From positions 1-64,000 of the forward strand of contig NZ_JALPRJ010000014.1 of the NCBI RefSeq assembly GCF_030464885.1: DNA of 64,000 nucleotides, in the 5' to 3' direction. Below are positions 26,466 to 36,136 of the stretch, piece after piece. Made by a program: the position numbers and the translations under genes. Origin of the DNA: Caballeronia sp. SEWSISQ10-4 2 (GTDB lineage: Bacteria > Pseudomonadota > Gammaproteobacteria > Burkholderiales > Burkholderiaceae). Within the stretch, counting starts at the first letter, position 1. Each line of letters begins with the position of its first letter. The notes under the pieces were generated by a model that was given only the letters and a program-made list of their open reading frames with translations, did not search any database and was not told where the DNA came from.

Positions 26466-27359
26466 ATGAAAAATATCCCGCCTCTAACTGCGCTCAGATG
26501 TTTCGAGGCGGCTTCCCGGCTCGGTGGCGTCACGCTCGCCGCGCGCGAACTCCACGTCACGCATTCGGCGGTCAGCCAGCAGATCAGGATTCTCGAAGAC
26601 ACCTTGGGGATTGCGCTCTTCGTGCGCGAAGCCAGGGGTTTGCGCTTGACGGAAGAAGGGCGTCTCTATGCGCTCGAAATACGCTCGGCACTTCGCGACA
26701 TCGCAAACGCGACCCTTCTGGCCCGGGCCCGCCCGCAAGAGAGCGAACTGGTCATTGCGACGCTGCCGTCGTTTGCCCTGTATTGGCTGCTGCCTCGCCT
26801 TGTGAACTTCCGCGAACGCCATCCGTATTATCGCGTTCGCTTGCAGACAAGTCTTGAGATACAGGACGTGCGGCATGGACTCGCCGACGTCAGTATTCGA
26901 ATGGGCCAAGGGCACTGGCCTGAACTCGCCCAGAAGGCGTTATTCAGCGACGAACTGCTGGTCGTGGCTTCTCCGCATTTCAACGGAGGTAAGCTTCCTC
27001 GCTCCGCTGAGGAGATCGTGTCGTGTCCGCTGATAAGAAGCTCCGATGCACCGTGGACCGACTGGTGCCAGGCGGCAAACGTGCGCGAGCCCGTCAACGC
27101 GGAAGGGCTGTCCGCAAACGATTCGAATATCGTGCTGGGTGCCGTTCTGCTCGGGCAAGGGATTGCGCTTGAGCGGCGCACGCTCGTGGCCGATGCGATT
27201 GCTCGCGGCGAACTGGTTCAGATTACCGATATACACGTGCCGTACCCGTATCCGTATTGGCTCGTCTGGCAGCAGCGTGAGGTGCTAAGCGTCAAGCAGA
27301 CGCATTTCATGGAATGGATCGGCACGGAGGTGAAGCGATATCTGGACCGTGCCGGTTGA
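26466..27359 (+). CDS. LysR-family regulator (GcvA-like)
   Basis: A 297-residue regulator with the GcvA-type N-terminus (PPLTALRCFEAASRLGGVTLAA then LHVTHSAVSQQIRILEDTLG). The substrate-binding domain contains LPSFALYWLLPRLVNF, typical of the GcvA/AmpR subgroup. It is divergent from the GST gene across 155 bases, which suggests it controls that gene. A short inverted repeat GTAAG-AAAAA-CTTAC ends at the base before the start codon, so it could be an autoregulatory site or a translation-hindering hairpin. No good Shine-Dalgarno sequence is visible. The effector is unknown. Confidence 0.9.
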   Translation: MKNIPPLTALRCFEAASRLGGVTLAARELHVTHSAVSQQIRILEDTLGIALFVREARGLRLTEEGRLYALEIRSALRDIANATLLARARPQESELVIATLPSFALYWLLPRLVNFRERHPYYRVRLQTSLEIQDVRHGLADVSIRMGQGHWPELAQKALFSDELLVVASPHFNGGKLPRSAEEIVSCPLIRSSDAPWTDWCQAANVREPVNAEGLSANDSNIVLGAVLLGQGIALERRTLVADAIARGELVQITDIHVPYPYPYWLVWQQREVLSVKQTHFMEWIGTEVKRYLDRAG

Positions 27360-27408
27360 AGGCGCTTTTTCCTCAATGCTCGGGGATTACCAAACGCAGA
27401 CTTGAACG

Positions 27409-28032
27409 ATGAAGAAAATCGAAACAATAGTACTGGTAGCCGATCTGGCGGGAACAGCCGTCTTCGCCGCCGAAGGCGCGATCTCCGCGATGCAGAGCGG
27501 GCTCGACTTGCTCGGAGTGATGGTCTTGTCGTTTGTCGCCGCGCTTGGCGGCGGCGTGATTCGCGATCTGCTGATCGGTGCGACGCCACCTAATGCCGTG
27601 CGCGACTGGCGCTACCCGGCGCTCGCTTTCCTCACGGGCTTGCTGACTTTCGTCTTTCACAGCGAAGCACGCAATCTCTCGGCACCTTTGCTCATGGCGC
27701 TGGATGCAGCGGGGCTTGCGTTATTCGCTGTCGCGGGCGCGCAGAAAGCGCTGAGCTACGGCATAGGGCCTTTTATATCGACGCTGATGGGAACGATCAC
27801 CGGCGTCGGGGGCGGCGTAGTACGCGACATCCTGCTGGCTCGCGTACCCATGGTACTGGTCGCCGATATCTATGCGAGCGCCGCCTTCGTGGGAGGGGTC
27901 GTGCTGGTCGTCGGCCGCCGGTTCGGTCTTTCACCCATGGCGGCCGCGCTCTTGAGCGGCGTTGCTTGTTTCACCTTGCGGGTGGCTTCCGTCACGTATG
28001 GGTGGCAATTGCCGAAGGTCGCGCACTGGTGA
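27409..28032 (+). CDS. TRIC-family (YicG/YadS) membrane channel
   Basis: A 207-residue inner-membrane protein with seven predicted hydrophobic segments. It has two internally repeated halves, each with a GGGxxRD motif (ALGGGVIRDLLIG near residue 45 and GVGGGVVRDILLARVP near 130). These mark the trimeric intracellular cation channel family, whose bacterial members conduct monovalent cations, although glycine transport has been proposed for some. It starts 49 bases after the LysR gene on the same strand and could be co-transcribed. The length is normal. Confidence 0.9.
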   Translation: MKKIETIVLVADLAGTAVFAAEGAISAMQSGLDLLGVMVLSFVAALGGGVIRDLLIGATPPNAVRDWRYPALAFLTGLLTFVFHSEARNLSAPLLMALDAAGLALFAVAGAQKALSYGIGPFISTLMGTITGVGGGVVRDILLARVPMVLVADIYASAAFVGGVVLVVGRRFGLSPMAAALLSGVACFTLRVASVTYGWQLPKVAHW

Positions 28033-28100
28033 AGACGGCGATTTTCGGCCAAACCGGAAGCAATCGTGATCGCCTTCGCCTCAATCTTAGATCAATCGCC

Positions 28101-28185
28101 TCATTCTTGAATCAATCTCACCTCAAAAATAGCCCATCGAATCAAAATTTGATTCAAGAATGAGCTAAGCGTCATTCTTGAATCA
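28101..28185. repeat. Three copies of a 14-bp element at the RND gene end
   Basis: The 14-base sequence TGATTCAAGAATGA occurs three times: 28101-28114 (minus), 28150-28163 (plus) and 28172-28185 (minus). The last one is the final codons and stop of the RND gene. Copies 2 and 3 form a perfect 14-base stem with an 8-base loop across the stop codon. There is no T-tract on either strand. It could slow exonucleases or end transcription between the two convergent genes. Confidence 0.6.
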
Positions 28186-31100
28186 CTTCGCGATGATGAT
28201 CCGCCGCCAAAAACATATACATTGCGGGCACGACGAACAAGGTGAACAGCGTGCCAATCGACAGCCCCGTGAAGATCACCAGGCCCATTGCGTTGCGGCC
28301 CGCCGCACCGGCACCGGACGCGATCACGAGCGGCACGACGCCAAGCACCATCGCCGCGGTCGTCATCAGGATCGGCCGTAGCCGCACGCCGGCCGCTTCC
28401 TCCAGCGCTTCGCGTTTCGACTTGCCGGCGCGCTGCAATTCATTCGCGAACTGCACGATCAGGATGCCGTGCTTGCTGACGAGCCCCATCAACGTGACGA
28501 GCCCGACCTGCGTATAGATATTCAACGACGTCAACCCGATGTTGATGAAAACAAGCGCACCGAAGAGCGCCATCGGCACGGAGATCAGGATCACGACGGG
28601 ATCGCGGAAACTCTCGAATTGCGCCGCCAGCGCCAGGAACACGATGATCGTTGCGAACAGCAGCGTCAGGACAAAACCGCCCGATTCCTGCACGAACTGC
28701 CGGGACTGCCCCGAGTAATCCGCTGAATATCCGGCCGGTGCAACCTGTGCGGTCGCCGTGCGCAGAAAATCGAGCACCTCGCCTTGAGACACGCCCGGCA
28801 CAATCACGCCGGAGATCGTTGCCGAGTTGAGTTGCTGGAAGTGGTTGATCGATTCCGGCACGACGTTGTGCTGGATATGCGCAACGGTGGCCGCCGGAAT
28901 AACACTGCCGTCGGGCGTACGCAGGTAATAATCGAGCACTTGCGATGGATTCAGCCGATCCGTCTGCAACACCTGCGGAATGACCTTGTACGAGCGTCCC
29001 GCGATCGAGAAGTAGTTGACGTAGCCGCCCCCGAGCGCCGCGCCAAGCGTCTGCCCTACATCGCTTTGCGAGAGCCCGAGCGACGCCACCTTGTCGCGAT
29101 CGACCACGAGCAACGCTTCGGGCTTGTCGAGTTTGAGATCGCTGTCGACGAAGAAAAACATCCCGCTCGCTCGCGCTTTTTGCAGGACCGCCTGCGACAC
29201 TTCGTTGAGATTCTCGAACGGCTCGGTCGTGCTGATCACGAATTGCACCGGCAAACCCTGCGAGCCGGGCAGCGGCGGAAACTGGAACGCCGCCACGCGT
29301 GCTCCAGCTATCTGATTCCACTTCTGCTGCAATTCCTGCTGCAACGCGGTCGCGCCTTTGCTGCGCTGATCCCACGTCTTGAACAGCACGCCACCGATCC
29401 CCTGGTTGAGGGTCGGCGCGCCGGTCAACTGGAACATCTGCGAGTATTCGGGCAGTGCCTTCGAGATCTCGAACACCTGGTCCGCATACATCTGCATTTG
29501 CTGGATGGTCGCGTTCGGCGGCCCCTGGATCTGCGACAGCACGATCCCCTGGTCCTCCTGCGGCGCAAGCTCGGATTTGGATGTCATGAACAGGTAGACC
29601 GCGCCGCAGAGCAGCAACGCGCCCATCACGACGAACACGGGCCAGGTGTCGAGCGTTGCATGCAACAGCCTCCCATACCCGCGATGAAGACGGTCGAACT
29701 GCCGGTCGATGAACTGCGCGAAGCGCCCGGACTCCTGCTCCACGCGGAAAAAGCGCGAGCACATCATGGGCGACAAGGTCAGGGCAATCACGCCGGATAC
29801 CGCCACCGCGCCGGCAAGCGAGAATGCGAACTCGGTGAAGAGGGCGCCGGTCAAGCCGCCCTGGAAACCGATCGGCACGTATACCGCGATGAGCACGACG
29901 GTCATCGCGAGAATCGGGCCACCCAGTTCGCGCGCGGCGATCAACGCGGCTTCGAAGGGCGTCTTGCCTTCATGCTTCATGTGCCGATCGACGTTTTCGA
30001 CCACGATGATCGCGTCGTCCACCACCAGCCCGATTGCGAGCACGAGCGCGAGCAGGGTCAGCAGGTTGATCGAATACCCGAGCAACTGCATCACGAAGAA
30101 CGTGCCGATGAGCGACAACGGCATCGCGATCACGGGCACGATGACCGCTCGGAAACTGCCGAGGAACAGGAAGATCACCGCAGTGACAATTAGCAGCGCC
30201 TCCACCAGCGTCTTGATTACTTCAACAATGGCCGTGTTCACGAAGTCCGTAGCGTCGTAGACGATATCGCCTGTCATGCCGATCGGGAACTGCTGCTGCA
30301 GCGAGGGAAAAAGTCGCCGCACGCGTTTGGCTACGTCCAGGATGTTCGCATCCGGCGCGACCTTGATGCCGATAAACACAGAGCGCTTGCCGCTGAACGC
30401 GACGTTGAAGTCGTAGCTGTCGGCGCCGAGCACGACGTTCGAGACATCCTCCAACCGCACGATCGAGCCGTTCTTCTGCTTGACGACGAGTTGCTTGAAG
30501 TCATCGACGGTATGCAGGTCCGTGCCTGCGTTCAGGTCGACGCTGACCATCTGCCCCTTGGTCGTGCCGAGCGTCGCAAGATAGTTGTTGTTGCCGAGCG
30601 CAGTGTAGACATCGGCGGCTGTCACGCCGTGTGCCGCCAGGCGAGTTGAATCGAGCCACGCGCGCATCGCGAACTGCCGCCCGCCGAGGATCTCGGCCGT
30701 CTGCACGCCTTCGATCGAATCGAGCTTGGGTTTGACGACACGCAGCAGATAGTCGGTGACGTTGTTGCTCGGCAGCACGTTGCTGTAGAAGCCCATGTAC
30801 ATCGCGTCAGTGGTCTGTCCCGTCTGGACCGTCAGGACCGGCTGCTGGGCTTGCGGCGGCAACTGGTTGCGCACCGACGCGATCTGCGTATTGATTTCGG
30901 TCAGCGCGCGATTGGCGTCGTAGTTCAGGCGCAGCGTTGCAGTAATGGTCGAGACACCGGTGCTGCTTGTTGAAGACAAGTAGTCGATGCCCTGCGCCTG
31001 CGCGACCGCCGCTTCAAGCGGTTGCGTGATGAACCCGGCGATAGTGTCGGCATTCGCGCCGTAGTAAGCGGTGCTGATGGTCACGACAGCATTTTCGGTC

Positions 31101-31216
31101 TGCGGATATTCGCTGACTTTCAAACTCGCCAGCGAGCGCAATCCAAGCACGAGGATCAGCAGGCTCACGACCGACGCGAGCACTGGCCGCTGGATGAAGA
31201 GATCGGTGAATTTCAT
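28172..31216 (-). CDS. RND-family efflux pump permease
   Basis: A 1014-residue inner-membrane proton-driven multidrug pump of the AcrB/MexB type. It starts MKFTDLFIQRPVLASVVSLLILVLG, the first membrane segment. The proton-relay pair DD lies in LAIGLVVDDAIIVVENVDR near residue 400, and the length is normal for a 12-helix RND. Two large periplasmic loops bind drugs. The closest class I recognise is MexI/MexQ-like, given this N-terminus and the order of the operon. It starts 12 bases after the stop of the membrane-fusion gene and is the last gene of the minus-strand operon. Its stop lies inside a hairpin. Confidence 0.95.
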   Translation of the reverse strand: MKFTDLFIQRPVLASVVSLLILVLGLRSLASLKVSEYPQTENAVVTISTAYYGANADTIAGFITQPLEAAVAQAQGIDYLSSTSSTGVSTITATLRLNYDANRALTEINTQIASVRNQLPPQAQQPVLTVQTGQTTDAMYMGFYSNVLPSNNVTDYLLRVVKPKLDSIEGVQTAEILGGRQFAMRAWLDSTRLAAHGVTAADVYTALGNNNYLATLGTTKGQMVSVDLNAGTDLHTVDDFKQLVVKQKNGSIVRLEDVSNVVLGADSYDFNVAFSGKRSVFIGIKVAPDANILDVAKRVRRLFPSLQQQFPIGMTGDIVYDATDFVNTAIVEVIKTLVEALLIVTAVIFLFLGSFRAVIVPVIAMPLSLIGTFFVMQLLGYSINLLTLLALVLAIGLVVDDAIIVVENVDRHMKHEGKTPFEAALIAARELGGPILAMTVVLIAVYVPIGFQGGLTGALFTEFAFSLAGAVAVSGVIALTLSPMMCSRFFRVEQESGRFAQFIDRQFDRLHRGYGRLLHATLDTWPVFVVMGALLLCGAVYLFMTSKSELAPQEDQGIVLSQIQGPPNATIQQMQMYADQVFEISKALPEYSQMFQLTGAPTLNQGIGGVLFKTWDQRSKGATALQQELQQKWNQIAGARVAAFQFPPLPGSQGLPVQFVISTTEPFENLNEVSQAVLQKARASGMFFFVDSDLKLDKPEALLVVDRDKVASLGLSQSDVGQTLGAALGGGYVNYFSIAGRSYKVIPQVLQTDRLNPSQVLDYYLRTPDGSVIPAATVAHIQHNVVPESINHFQQLNSATISGVIVPGVSQGEVLDFLRTATAQVAPAGYSADYSGQSRQFVQESGGFVLTLLFATIIVFLALAAQFESFRDPVVILISVPMALFGALVFINIGLTSLNIYTQVGLVTLMGLVSKHGILIVQFANELQRAGKSKREALEEAAGVRLRPILMTTAAMVLGVVPLVIASGAGAAGRNAMGLVIFTGLSIGTLFTLFVVPAMYMFLAADHHREVIQE

Positions 31217-31228
31217 CGCGCGGGCTCT

Positions 31229-32380
31229 TTATTGTTCCTGAGGCGTCGGGTTCGGGCTATTGGTCGGCTGCACCCGATTATCGATGACAAGCGGCGTCCC
31301 GTTCTTGAGCTTCAACTGGCCGCTGGTCACCACTTGTACGCCCGCGTCGACGCCCTTCAGGATGGCGACTTGATCCCCGCGTGTAGGACCGGGCGTGACA
31401 AACACCTGTTGGGCGACCGGCAGCGTCTTGCCTTGCGCGTTCGGCTGCGTGCCGGGTCTGACAAGGAACACGGTAGCGCCATAGGGGTTGTAGGTGATGG
31501 CGGTCTGCGGCAGTGTCAGATAGCGCTGTTCGGTACCCGCTTCGATCTTCACGTTGGCATACATGCCCGGCAGCAGCTTGCGCTCACGGTTGTCCACGGT
31601 CGCTTCCACCTGTACGTTGCGCGTGGCGCTATCGACTTTCGGGCTGATCGACAAGACCTTGCCGGCGAAGGTTTGTCCGCTGTATGCATTGGTATCGACC
31701 GCGACAATCTGGCCGATCGCGAGCTGGCCGAGTTGTTGTTGTGGTAACGTAAAGTCCGCATAGATAGGATCGATAGCTTGCAGCGTCACGATCGCATCGC
31801 CTGGATTGATGTACTGCCCCGGATTGATCGTGGTGATGCCAAGGCGCCCCGCAAACGGTGCGCGGATAGTCTTCTTTTCGACGAGCGCGGCCTGTCCCAC
31901 GACTTGGGCCTGCTTGCCTTTCAAGTCAGCGGCGTCCGCGTCGAGCTGCGCCTTGGCGATCGCCTTGATGTCGTACTGCGCCTTATCGCGCTGGTAGACG
32001 GTTTGCGCGAGGTCTGCCGCTGCCTGCAGCGAATGGAGCAGCGCCACGTCGGTGTCGGCGTTGAGCCTGACGAGGATTTGTCCGGCCTTCGCTTCCTGCC
32101 CCGAACTGAACGCAATCTCGCGCACGAGGCCGGCGACTTCAGTGGTGACATCGACGCCGCGAACGGCACGCAGGCTGCCGACCGCGGCAAGCTGAGGTTG
32201 CCATGACTGGTAGCCCGCGACTGCGGCCGACACGGTGGCGGGCGGAGCGGAATTGCCCGCCATGAACTTGGCGAACATATGCGCCTTGAACAGGTTGAAG
32301 CCAACCAGCGCGGCCAGCAGCAGGCCGACGCAGATCAGCATGATCACCATTCGCTTCGCCATCCGTCGTTTTTCGATCAT
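31229..32380 (-). CDS. RND efflux membrane-fusion (periplasmic adaptor) protein
   Basis: A 383-residue adaptor with one N-terminal membrane anchor (VIMLICVGLLLAALVGFNLF, residues about 9-28). A lipoyl half-motif (LVREIAFSSGQEAKAGQILVRL), a coiled-coil hairpin (residues about 105-160), the second lipoyl part (TIRAPFAGRLG) and a beta-barrel with GMYANVKIEAG follow. It links the pump to the outer-membrane channel. I chose the ATG at 32380 because AAGGA lies 7 bases upstream. In-frame ATGs at 32386 and 32401 are closer or without a site, and the long open frame beyond is a shadow of the upstream gene. No lipobox is present, so it is anchored by a helix. Confidence 0.92.
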   Translation of the reverse strand: MIEKRRMAKRMVIMLICVGLLLAALVGFNLFKAHMFAKFMAGNSAPPATVSAAVAGYQSWQPQLAAVGSLRAVRGVDVTTEVAGLVREIAFSSGQEAKAGQILVRLNADTDVALLHSLQAAADLAQTVYQRDKAQYDIKAIAKAQLDADAADLKGKQAQVVGQAALVEKKTIRAPFAGRLGITTINPGQYINPGDAIVTLQAIDPIYADFTLPQQQLGQLAIGQIVAVDTNAYSGQTFAGKVLSISPKVDSATRNVQVEATVDNRERKLLPGMYANVKIEAGTEQRYLTLPQTAITYNPYGATVFLVRPGTQPNAQGKTLPVAQQVFVTPGPTRGDQVAILKGVDAGVQVVTSGQLKLKNGTPLVIDNRVQPTNSPNPTPQEQ

Positions 32381-32451
32381 CGTCATGTCCTTGAACGGCA
32401 TGGGCAAAGTGCCGAACGTTGGTTTGCTGACAGCGTGTGTTGTTTGCAGTT

Positions 32452-33948
32452 TCAGTGTGGCGGTGGCGCGCTGGGTGGCGCGTTCCACCAGCCGCCGCCG
32501 AGCGCCTGAAAGAGGGCGGCGGTATCGGCATAGCGGGACGCCTGGGCCTGCGCGAGACTCGTCACGGTTTGCTGGTACTGTCGTTGTGCGTCGAGCAGCG
32601 ACAGGTAGCTCACGCCGCCCACGCGATACTGCCCGCGCGTCAGGTTCAGCGAGTCGCTTGCGGCGCGCCACGCGTCTGTCTGCGCTCTCAGGCCGGTTGC
32701 GTCGTGATCGAGCGCGCGCAGCGAGTCCGCCACGTTCTGGAACGCCAGCAGCACCGTTTCGCGATACTGCGCGCCGGCCTGCTCGTAGGCTGCCTCGGCC
32801 GCGCGTTTCTGCGCGCTCAACTGTCCACCGTGGAAGACCGGTTGCAGCAGGCCCGCGCCGAGGCTCCATATCGTGCTGCCGGGCTTGAATACTTGCGAGG
32901 GCGCCAGCGCCTCTGCACCGTAGCTGGCGGAGAGCGTGATCTGCGGATACAGCGCGGCGGTCGCCACGCCTATTTGCGCGCTCGCCTGATGCAGTACCGC
33001 GTCCGCGGCGAGGATGTCGGGCCGCTGCCTCACGAGCGCTGACGGCAGGCTTACAGGCAGCGTCTCAGGCAACGAGAACATGTCGAGCCGGAATCCGGGC
33101 AGCGTCGGGTCGCTGGGCAGCATGCCGGCCAGCACGGCGAGTTGGTGCCTTACCTGATCGAGTGACTGGCGCAGCGGCGGCAGCGTCGCGCGGGTCTGCG
33201 CCAAGAGCGTTTGTTGCGCGAGCACGGCTGTGCGGCTCACGCCGCCCAGATCGAACTGCTGGCCGAGGACACTAAGCTGGTCGCCTTCGTCCGTGGCAAT
33301 ACGCTCTGTGGCTTCGATCTGCGCACGCAACGACGCTTCCTTGACCGCCGCGGTCACAATGTTCGCAGTCAGCGCGAGATAGGCTGCCTGGAGCTGATAG
33401 TTTTGGTAATCGATTTGTGAATGCAGCGCCTCGAGTTGGCGCCGCGCGCCGCCGAAAATATCGAGCTTGTACGACACATTCACCGAGGCGTTGTAGAGAT
33501 TGAATTCCTCGCTGACTCCCGGCTGTCCGAACGCAATGCCATTCAGTTTTTCGCGGGTAGCGCCAAGTTGCGCGTCCACGCTCGGAAGCAGGGTGCCACC
33601 GGCTTGAGCGGAGAAGTTCTCGCGGGCTTGTCGCAATGCTGCTTGCGCGGCGACTATGTTCGGGCTGTTGGCGAGTGCTTGACGAATCAGCGCATCGAGT
33701 GGTTCGCAATGAAAGAGCGCCCACCATTCTGCGGGAATGTCCTGGCCCGGAGCAAAGCGTTGCGGCAAACCGGCGGCGCCCGGCGCGGAGGCTGTCCGCT
33801 CGGGCAACGGCGCGGTGGTATAGGTGTCGGTAGGCGGCGCCGAGGGCGTTCGATAATCCGGTCCGACCATGCAACTGGCTAATGTTGCACAGCCGCAAAA
33901 TGCGACTGACAGGCGCAGTTTCAGGATAGGCCGCTTAACGTTGATCAT
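32452..33948 (-). CDS. OprM/NodT-type outer-membrane efflux lipoprotein
   Basis: A 498-residue outer-membrane channel. The signal peptide ends in a lipobox LASC near residue 26. Two repeats of the outer-membrane efflux protein domain follow, containing PNIVAAQAALRQARENFSAQ and RPDILAADAVLHQASAQIG, the family's tandem hallmarks. A trimer forms a barrel plus a long periplasmic helical tunnel. It is the first gene of the operon, ahead of the adaptor and pump. The ATG at 33948 lies just inside a TTG-started frame, and its ribosome-binding site is weak. No regulator lies next to the operon. Confidence 0.93.
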   Translation of the reverse strand: MINVKRPILKLRLSVAFCGCATLASCMVGPDYRTPSAPPTDTYTTAPLPERTASAPGAAGLPQRFAPGQDIPAEWWALFHCEPLDALIRQALANSPNIVAAQAALRQARENFSAQAGGTLLPSVDAQLGATREKLNGIAFGQPGVSEEFNLYNASVNVSYKLDIFGGARRQLEALHSQIDYQNYQLQAAYLALTANIVTAAVKEASLRAQIEATERIATDEGDQLSVLGQQFDLGGVSRTAVLAQQTLLAQTRATLPPLRQSLDQVRHQLAVLAGMLPSDPTLPGFRLDMFSLPETLPVSLPSALVRQRPDILAADAVLHQASAQIGVATAALYPQITLSASYGAEALAPSQVFKPGSTIWSLGAGLLQPVFHGGQLSAQKRAAEAAYEQAGAQYRETVLLAFQNVADSLRALDHDATGLRAQTDAWRAASDSLNLTRGQYRVGGVSYLSLLDAQRQYQQTVTSLAQAQASRYADTAALFQALGGGWWNAPPSAPPPH

Positions 33949-34347
33949 CGTCAATCATCGATTTACCTTCATCGATCCACCTTGGTCGCCTGCGTTCGGC
34001 CTCGACGGGCTAGCTGGCGCGCATAGTCAAACAACCTGTATTTCCGATATTCCTTTTTTGCTCTATTCGGTACGGGTAGCGCTAATGCTGACTGAAGCCC
34101 ACTAAAATTTTTGCATAGCCTAGCACGGTCGATTCATTCGTGGCGCCTATCTGCTTACGAATGCACGGCGTCCTGAACGCCGGGTGGTAGTGGTTGGGGT
34201 TTGTACGCTGAGATGAATGCCGCGGTGCCTGATCAAAACGCTGGATTCGTCGCTGGGAAAGGTGAAAAATCGATGCTAAGAGGCTTACTCTTAAGCCTTT
34301 GTTTACCTATCATGTAAACGTAATTGCAGCGGACGCGGGAGGGCATC
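33949..34347. other. Promoter region of the efflux operon with two inverted repeats
   Basis: I see no gene here. Two inverted repeats lie close together: AGGCTTA / TAAGCCT at 34281-34298 with a 4-base loop, and GTTTAC / GTAAAC at 34301-34319. They sit just before the small gene at 34348 and far upstream of the efflux operon. They may be operator sites for an unlinked regulator. Confidence 0.4.
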
Positions 34348-34566
34348 ATGGAGCAGTTTGTCAATACGGTGATGGACCTCGTCGGAGCCGCGTCGCGATT
34401 AACTTTGCACAGTTCCGCGATTGATCTTCTCAATGTGCTTGTCGGGCTTGGCGGTCTGGCTCTGGTCGCTGTTATCTTGTTAATTCACGAGTCACATTGG
34501 CCGTCTCAAAGACACGGCCACGCGGCTGATCACGCACGGCATTGGTGGGTGCATCATCGGCATTGA
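34348..34566 (+). CDS. Small membrane protein, possibly frameshifted
   Basis: The ATG at 34348 is preceded by GGGAGGG at 34338-34344, one of the best ribosome-binding sites in the window. The 72-residue product has a predicted membrane helix (LLNVLVGLGGLALVAVILL, residues about 29-47), then a His-rich tail (nine His in the last 27 residues). The tail looks unnatural. From about 34489 a different frame reads like normal protein: SHIGRLKDTATRLITHG then GGCIIGIEL, ending at 34600. A one-base change in the 34480-34500 area would join the two. I recognise no family. A real gene is likely; its true C-terminus is uncertain. Confidence 0.5.
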   Translation: MEQFVNTVMDLVGAASRLTLHSSAIDLLNVLVGLGGLALVAVILLIHESHWPSQRHGHAADHARHWWVHHRH

Positions 34567-34840
34567 GTTGCGCGCGGTCGCTGATTCTCGAATGCCTTAA
34601 ACAGGACTCTGTGCCGTCGGCCCGAGTCCTGACGTGTTTTACATGTCATTTCACAGAGCCACTAACAATAGAAGTCAGGATACCTATTGTTCATGGTTAA
34701 GGCATCATCGACATAGCGGTCATTGCTCGTCTCCGAAGTTTTCATCGTGCGGGACATGTGAGAAAGCTCAGCATGGACCTTCGCGCCTTCCACGTCATCC
34801 GATGTCTTTTTCCCGATGCAAAGCAACTTGAGTGACAGGA

Positions 34841-35755
34841 TCAGGATTCAGCATCGAGCCGAAACGAGCCTTCCATGACGCTGACACATTTGCCGCCAAT
34901 GCGTACCCTTGACTTGCCGTTATACGTATCCACACTGGCAATCAAAATGCTCGGGCGACCCATGTCTACGCCTTGACCAACACGCAATACCAGGTCTGAC
35001 ACGCCTCGAACCTCGGCTAAAAGCGCGGCGGCTGCTGCGGTCGCGCTACCCGTCGCCGGGTCTTCTGTCATGCGTGGCGTGAACATACGTGCTTGCAAAT
35101 CGCATTCGGTGCCAGTCACAACCGGGCCGATATCGCGCGTATAGGCGTAGATGGACACGGCCCCGTCAATCGGTAGCAAGCCCTTGTAGGCGATAAGGTT
35201 TGGCGTACACCTGCGCAGCGCATCTCGGGACGCAAGCTCAACGACGACAAACGGGAGGCCAACCGAGGCCACCTGCGGCGCGTGAGCGTTGACCAGGATG
35301 TCGGTGGAATCGAGGGAAAGACAAGCCGCTACGAGGTCTTGTGGTACCTGCGACAGTCGAGCCAATGGCTCCGGCGCAATGAGTTCCGCTCCGACCAAAC
35401 GCCCGTCCTCTTTCAATTGAGTAACAGGAACCAGGCCGGCGGCCTCCTCGAACACGAGTTGATCCGGAAGAGGTGTCTGACTCGATTCCGCTCTTGCAGC
35501 CAGCACGAACGCCGTACCGATGTTCGGATGTCCGGCGAACGGAATTTCGCGACTCGGCGTAAAAATTCTCACCCAGGCAGTGTGAGCAGCATCGCGGGGA
35601 GGCAAGACAAAGGTAGTTTCGCTATACGCGAATTCGGCCGCGATCGCCTGCATCTGGTTCGTTGACAGACCGTCGGCGTCCAACACGACAGCGACCGGAT
35701 TGCCTTTGAATTTTTCGTCTGTGAATACGTCTGCCGTGACATAGCAGCGGTTCAT
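34841..35755 (-). CDS. PhzF-family isomerase/epimerase-like protein
   Basis: A 304-residue cytosolic protein with the diaminopimelate-epimerase-like double fold. The N-terminus has YVTADVFTDEKFKGNPVAVV, then EFAYSETTFVLPP with the catalytic Glu of the PhzF family, IPFAGHPNIGTAF, and TEDPATGSATAA near the C-terminus. PhzF isomerises a phenazine precursor, but most family members act in unknown pathways, and no phenazine genes are present. I chose the ATG at 35755 because GGAGAG precedes it. The open frame runs on to 36055 without family content. The gene is divergent from the secreted hydrolase at 36137. Confidence 0.9.
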   Translation of the reverse strand: MNRCYVTADVFTDEKFKGNPVAVVLDADGLSTNQMQAIAAEFAYSETTFVLPPRDAAHTAWVRIFTPSREIPFAGHPNIGTAFVLAARAESSQTPLPDQLVFEEAAGLVPVTQLKEDGRLVGAELIAPEPLARLSQVPQDLVAACLSLDSTDILVNAHAPQVASVGLPFVVVELASRDALRRCTPNLIAYKGLLPIDGAVSIYAYTRDIGPVVTGTECDLQARMFTPRMTEDPATGSATAAAAALLAEVRGVSDLVLRVGQGVDMGRPSILIASVDTYNGKSRVRIGGKCVSVMEGSFRLDAES

Positions 35756-36136
35756 GAGTGTCTCTCCAGTTCGATATTTCTCACCTGCGACGAGCATTAT
35801 TATTACGTTATAAACCATCCGGGCGCCCGACACAGATGTGCAACGGCGGATCGGGCCAGTACCTCGAATGACCGAAGGTGACCGGACTCCGGGTTTCTGG
35901 GGATCGCGACCAGTCGTACCCGACCCGCTTCGGGCGTTCAGCCTCGGAGCGTAAATGTCCGTTTTCCACTTCCTGCCTTGAGACCTGAAATTTCCGCGCG
36001 CCAGCGTACTCACACGCTGATCGGGGCTGACGGGCGCCGCAGATTCGGCGCACACTCGTGGTTCTGCGCGGAGTAGCAGATTTGCCTTCAGACGCCGCGA
36101 AGACGTGGGTAAACCTGGTTGTCAGGAGGACGAAAA
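35756..36136. other. Divergent promoter region, no gene seen
   Basis: This spacer should carry promoters for the PhzF-like gene on the minus strand and the hydrolase on the plus strand. Open frames run through it, but they are accidental extensions without domains. The only clear element is the AGGAGG ribosome-binding site at 36123. Confidence 0.4.

Noticed and set aside
28784..30193. 469-codon plus-strand frame opposite the RND pump
   Set aside because: Antisense shadow with high Arg/His content; the pump frame carries the known motifs.
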